From Bradyrhizobium sp. dw_411 (GTDB lineage Bacteria; Pseudomonadota; Alphaproteobacteria; Rhizobiales; Xanthobacteraceae), in the NCBI RefSeq assembly GCF_018449695.1, contig NZ_JAAVUY010000003.1, positions 372,001-436,000 on the forward strand: DNA of 64,000 bases, written 5' to 3'. Positions 63,522 to 64,000 of this stretch are shown piece after piece; the first letter of the stretch is position 1, and each line of letters begins with the position of its first letter. The notes below the pieces were generated by a model. That model saw only the letters and a list, made by a program, of their open reading frames with translations, was not told the DNA's origin and searched no databases. The translations under genes were made by a program, and so were the position numbers.

Positions 63522-63913
63522 GCGGGTGCCGCCGCGATCGCTTCGACCTCGACGAAGAATTCCGCCCGCACGAAGCCGGATACGATCATCAGCGTCGATG
63601 CCGGCGGTGTGCCGGGAAATTGCCGGTCGCGCGAGCGCATGTAGCCCTGCATATGCTCGCGCGCCGTCACATAGGCGTTGAGCCGGACCACATTCGCCAT
63701 GGTCATCCCGTCCTCGGCGAGAATAGCGGCGATATTGGCGAAGCACAGATCGGCCTGCGCCTCGCAATCCCCTGGAACTTTTTCGTCGGCACTGATGCCG
63801 AGCTGGCCCGAGGTAAACACAAATCTTTGCCCTTCGGGCAGCGCGATGCCGTGGCTGTAGCGTGCGAAGGGAGGTTTGATCGAGGGAGGTGAAAGCGAGC
63901 GCAAAGCGATCAT
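63518..63913 (-). CDS. RidA-family (YjgF) deaminase
   Basis: 131 residues: the RidA core with FTSGQLGI and the C-terminal VRAEFFVEVEAIA. RidA proteins hydrolyse reactive enamines or imines. Convergent with the flavodoxin gene, overlapping by 4 nt, so a separate transcript. The final 87 bases of the window hold no visible gene. Confidence 0.9.
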   Translation of the reverse strand: MIALRSLSPPSIKPPFARYSHGIALPEGQRFVFTSGQLGISADEKVPGDCEAQADLCFANIAAILAEDGMTMANVVRLNAYVTAREHMQGYMRSRDRQFPGTPPASTLMIVSGFVRAEFFVEVEAIAAAPA

Positions 63914-64000
63914 GCCTCATGCAAGAGTGGAACAAGGTTGCAAATGAAGAAATACCGTCACCAATACTAAGTCGTTTTTTCTCGGGGCGTATTTTTAATT

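Noticed and set aside
1..64000. CRISPR arrays, IS elements, tRNA, rRNA or riboswitches
   Set aside because: No regularly spaced repeats, transposase-like frames with terminal repeats, or cloverleaf and rRNA sequence were seen by eye. A tRNA/Infernal scan was not possible.

Overview
The window is high-GC alphaproteobacterial chromosome. The fixL-fixJ-response regulator-fixK order, the fixNOQP-fixGHIS block, a FixL whose heme residues fall exactly at His200/Arg220, and many tandem-domain universal stress proteins point to the Bradyrhizobium/Rhodopseudomonas/Afipia group (Nitrobacteraceae). The species cannot be fixed from sequence alone. Nothing looks like a phage, an IS element, a CRISPR array, a tRNA or an rRNA gene.

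From the left edge to about 58.2 kb the window is one oxygen-limitation island. I found 24 FNR/FixK-type boxes by eye: 20 exact TTGA-N6-TCAA and 4 close variants. Almost all lie in intergenic or divergent promoter regions. If the box sits at -41.5, most predicted transcript starts fall 10-90 nt upstream of a plausible start codon. Two regulators that could read them are encoded inside: a FixK2-type protein (26.0-26.7 kb) fed by FixL-FixJ, and a cysteine-containing FnrN-type protein (46.2-46.9 kb).

Layout, left to right: a plasma-membrane H+-ATPase (partial) divergent from a HlyD/RbbA/ABC-2 export cassette (0-7.5 kb). A leftward fermentative operon follows, phosphoketolase-FabI-MaoC/phosphotransacylase-acetate kinase-PhaC-like hydrolase (8.6-15.6 kb), divergent from hemN. 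Next come BON, CBS-BON and eRF1-like 'translational machinery' proteins, a LOG-family protein, a beta-CASP metallo-hydrolase, and a USP coupled to a cyclic-nucleotide-type K+ channel (17.4-25.1 kb). Then fixK, a CheY-like regulator, fixJ and fixL (26-29.5 kb). USP and CBS genes, a second CBS-BON protein, phasin and PHA synthase fill 29.8-35.0 kb. An APH-AAA kinase with an alcohol dehydrogenase is divergent from a USP and an ADP-forming acyl-CoA synthetase-acetyltransferase (35-41.4 kb). A small membrane-protein trio is divergent from an Mla/MCE lipid transporter (41.5-45.7 kb). Small c-type cytochromes and FnrN follow (45.7-48.4 kb), then the cbb3 oxidase and its assembly genes (48.6-56.6 kb), and a SulP transporter (56.9-58.2 kb).

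Together these genes would let the cell respire at very low oxygen (cbb3), make heme without O2 (HemN), gain ATP from acetyl phosphate (Xfp-AckA), store carbon and reductant as PHB, and protect ribosomes, membranes and ion gradients in a resting state. The content resembles the mycobacterial DosR dormancy regulon.

After 58.3 kb the character changes. There are no FixK boxes, and a LysR regulator is divergent from a tight catabolic operon (creatininase-like, cupin, isochorismatase-like, FAD oxidase, flavodoxin-fold reductase) that meets a convergent RidA gene.
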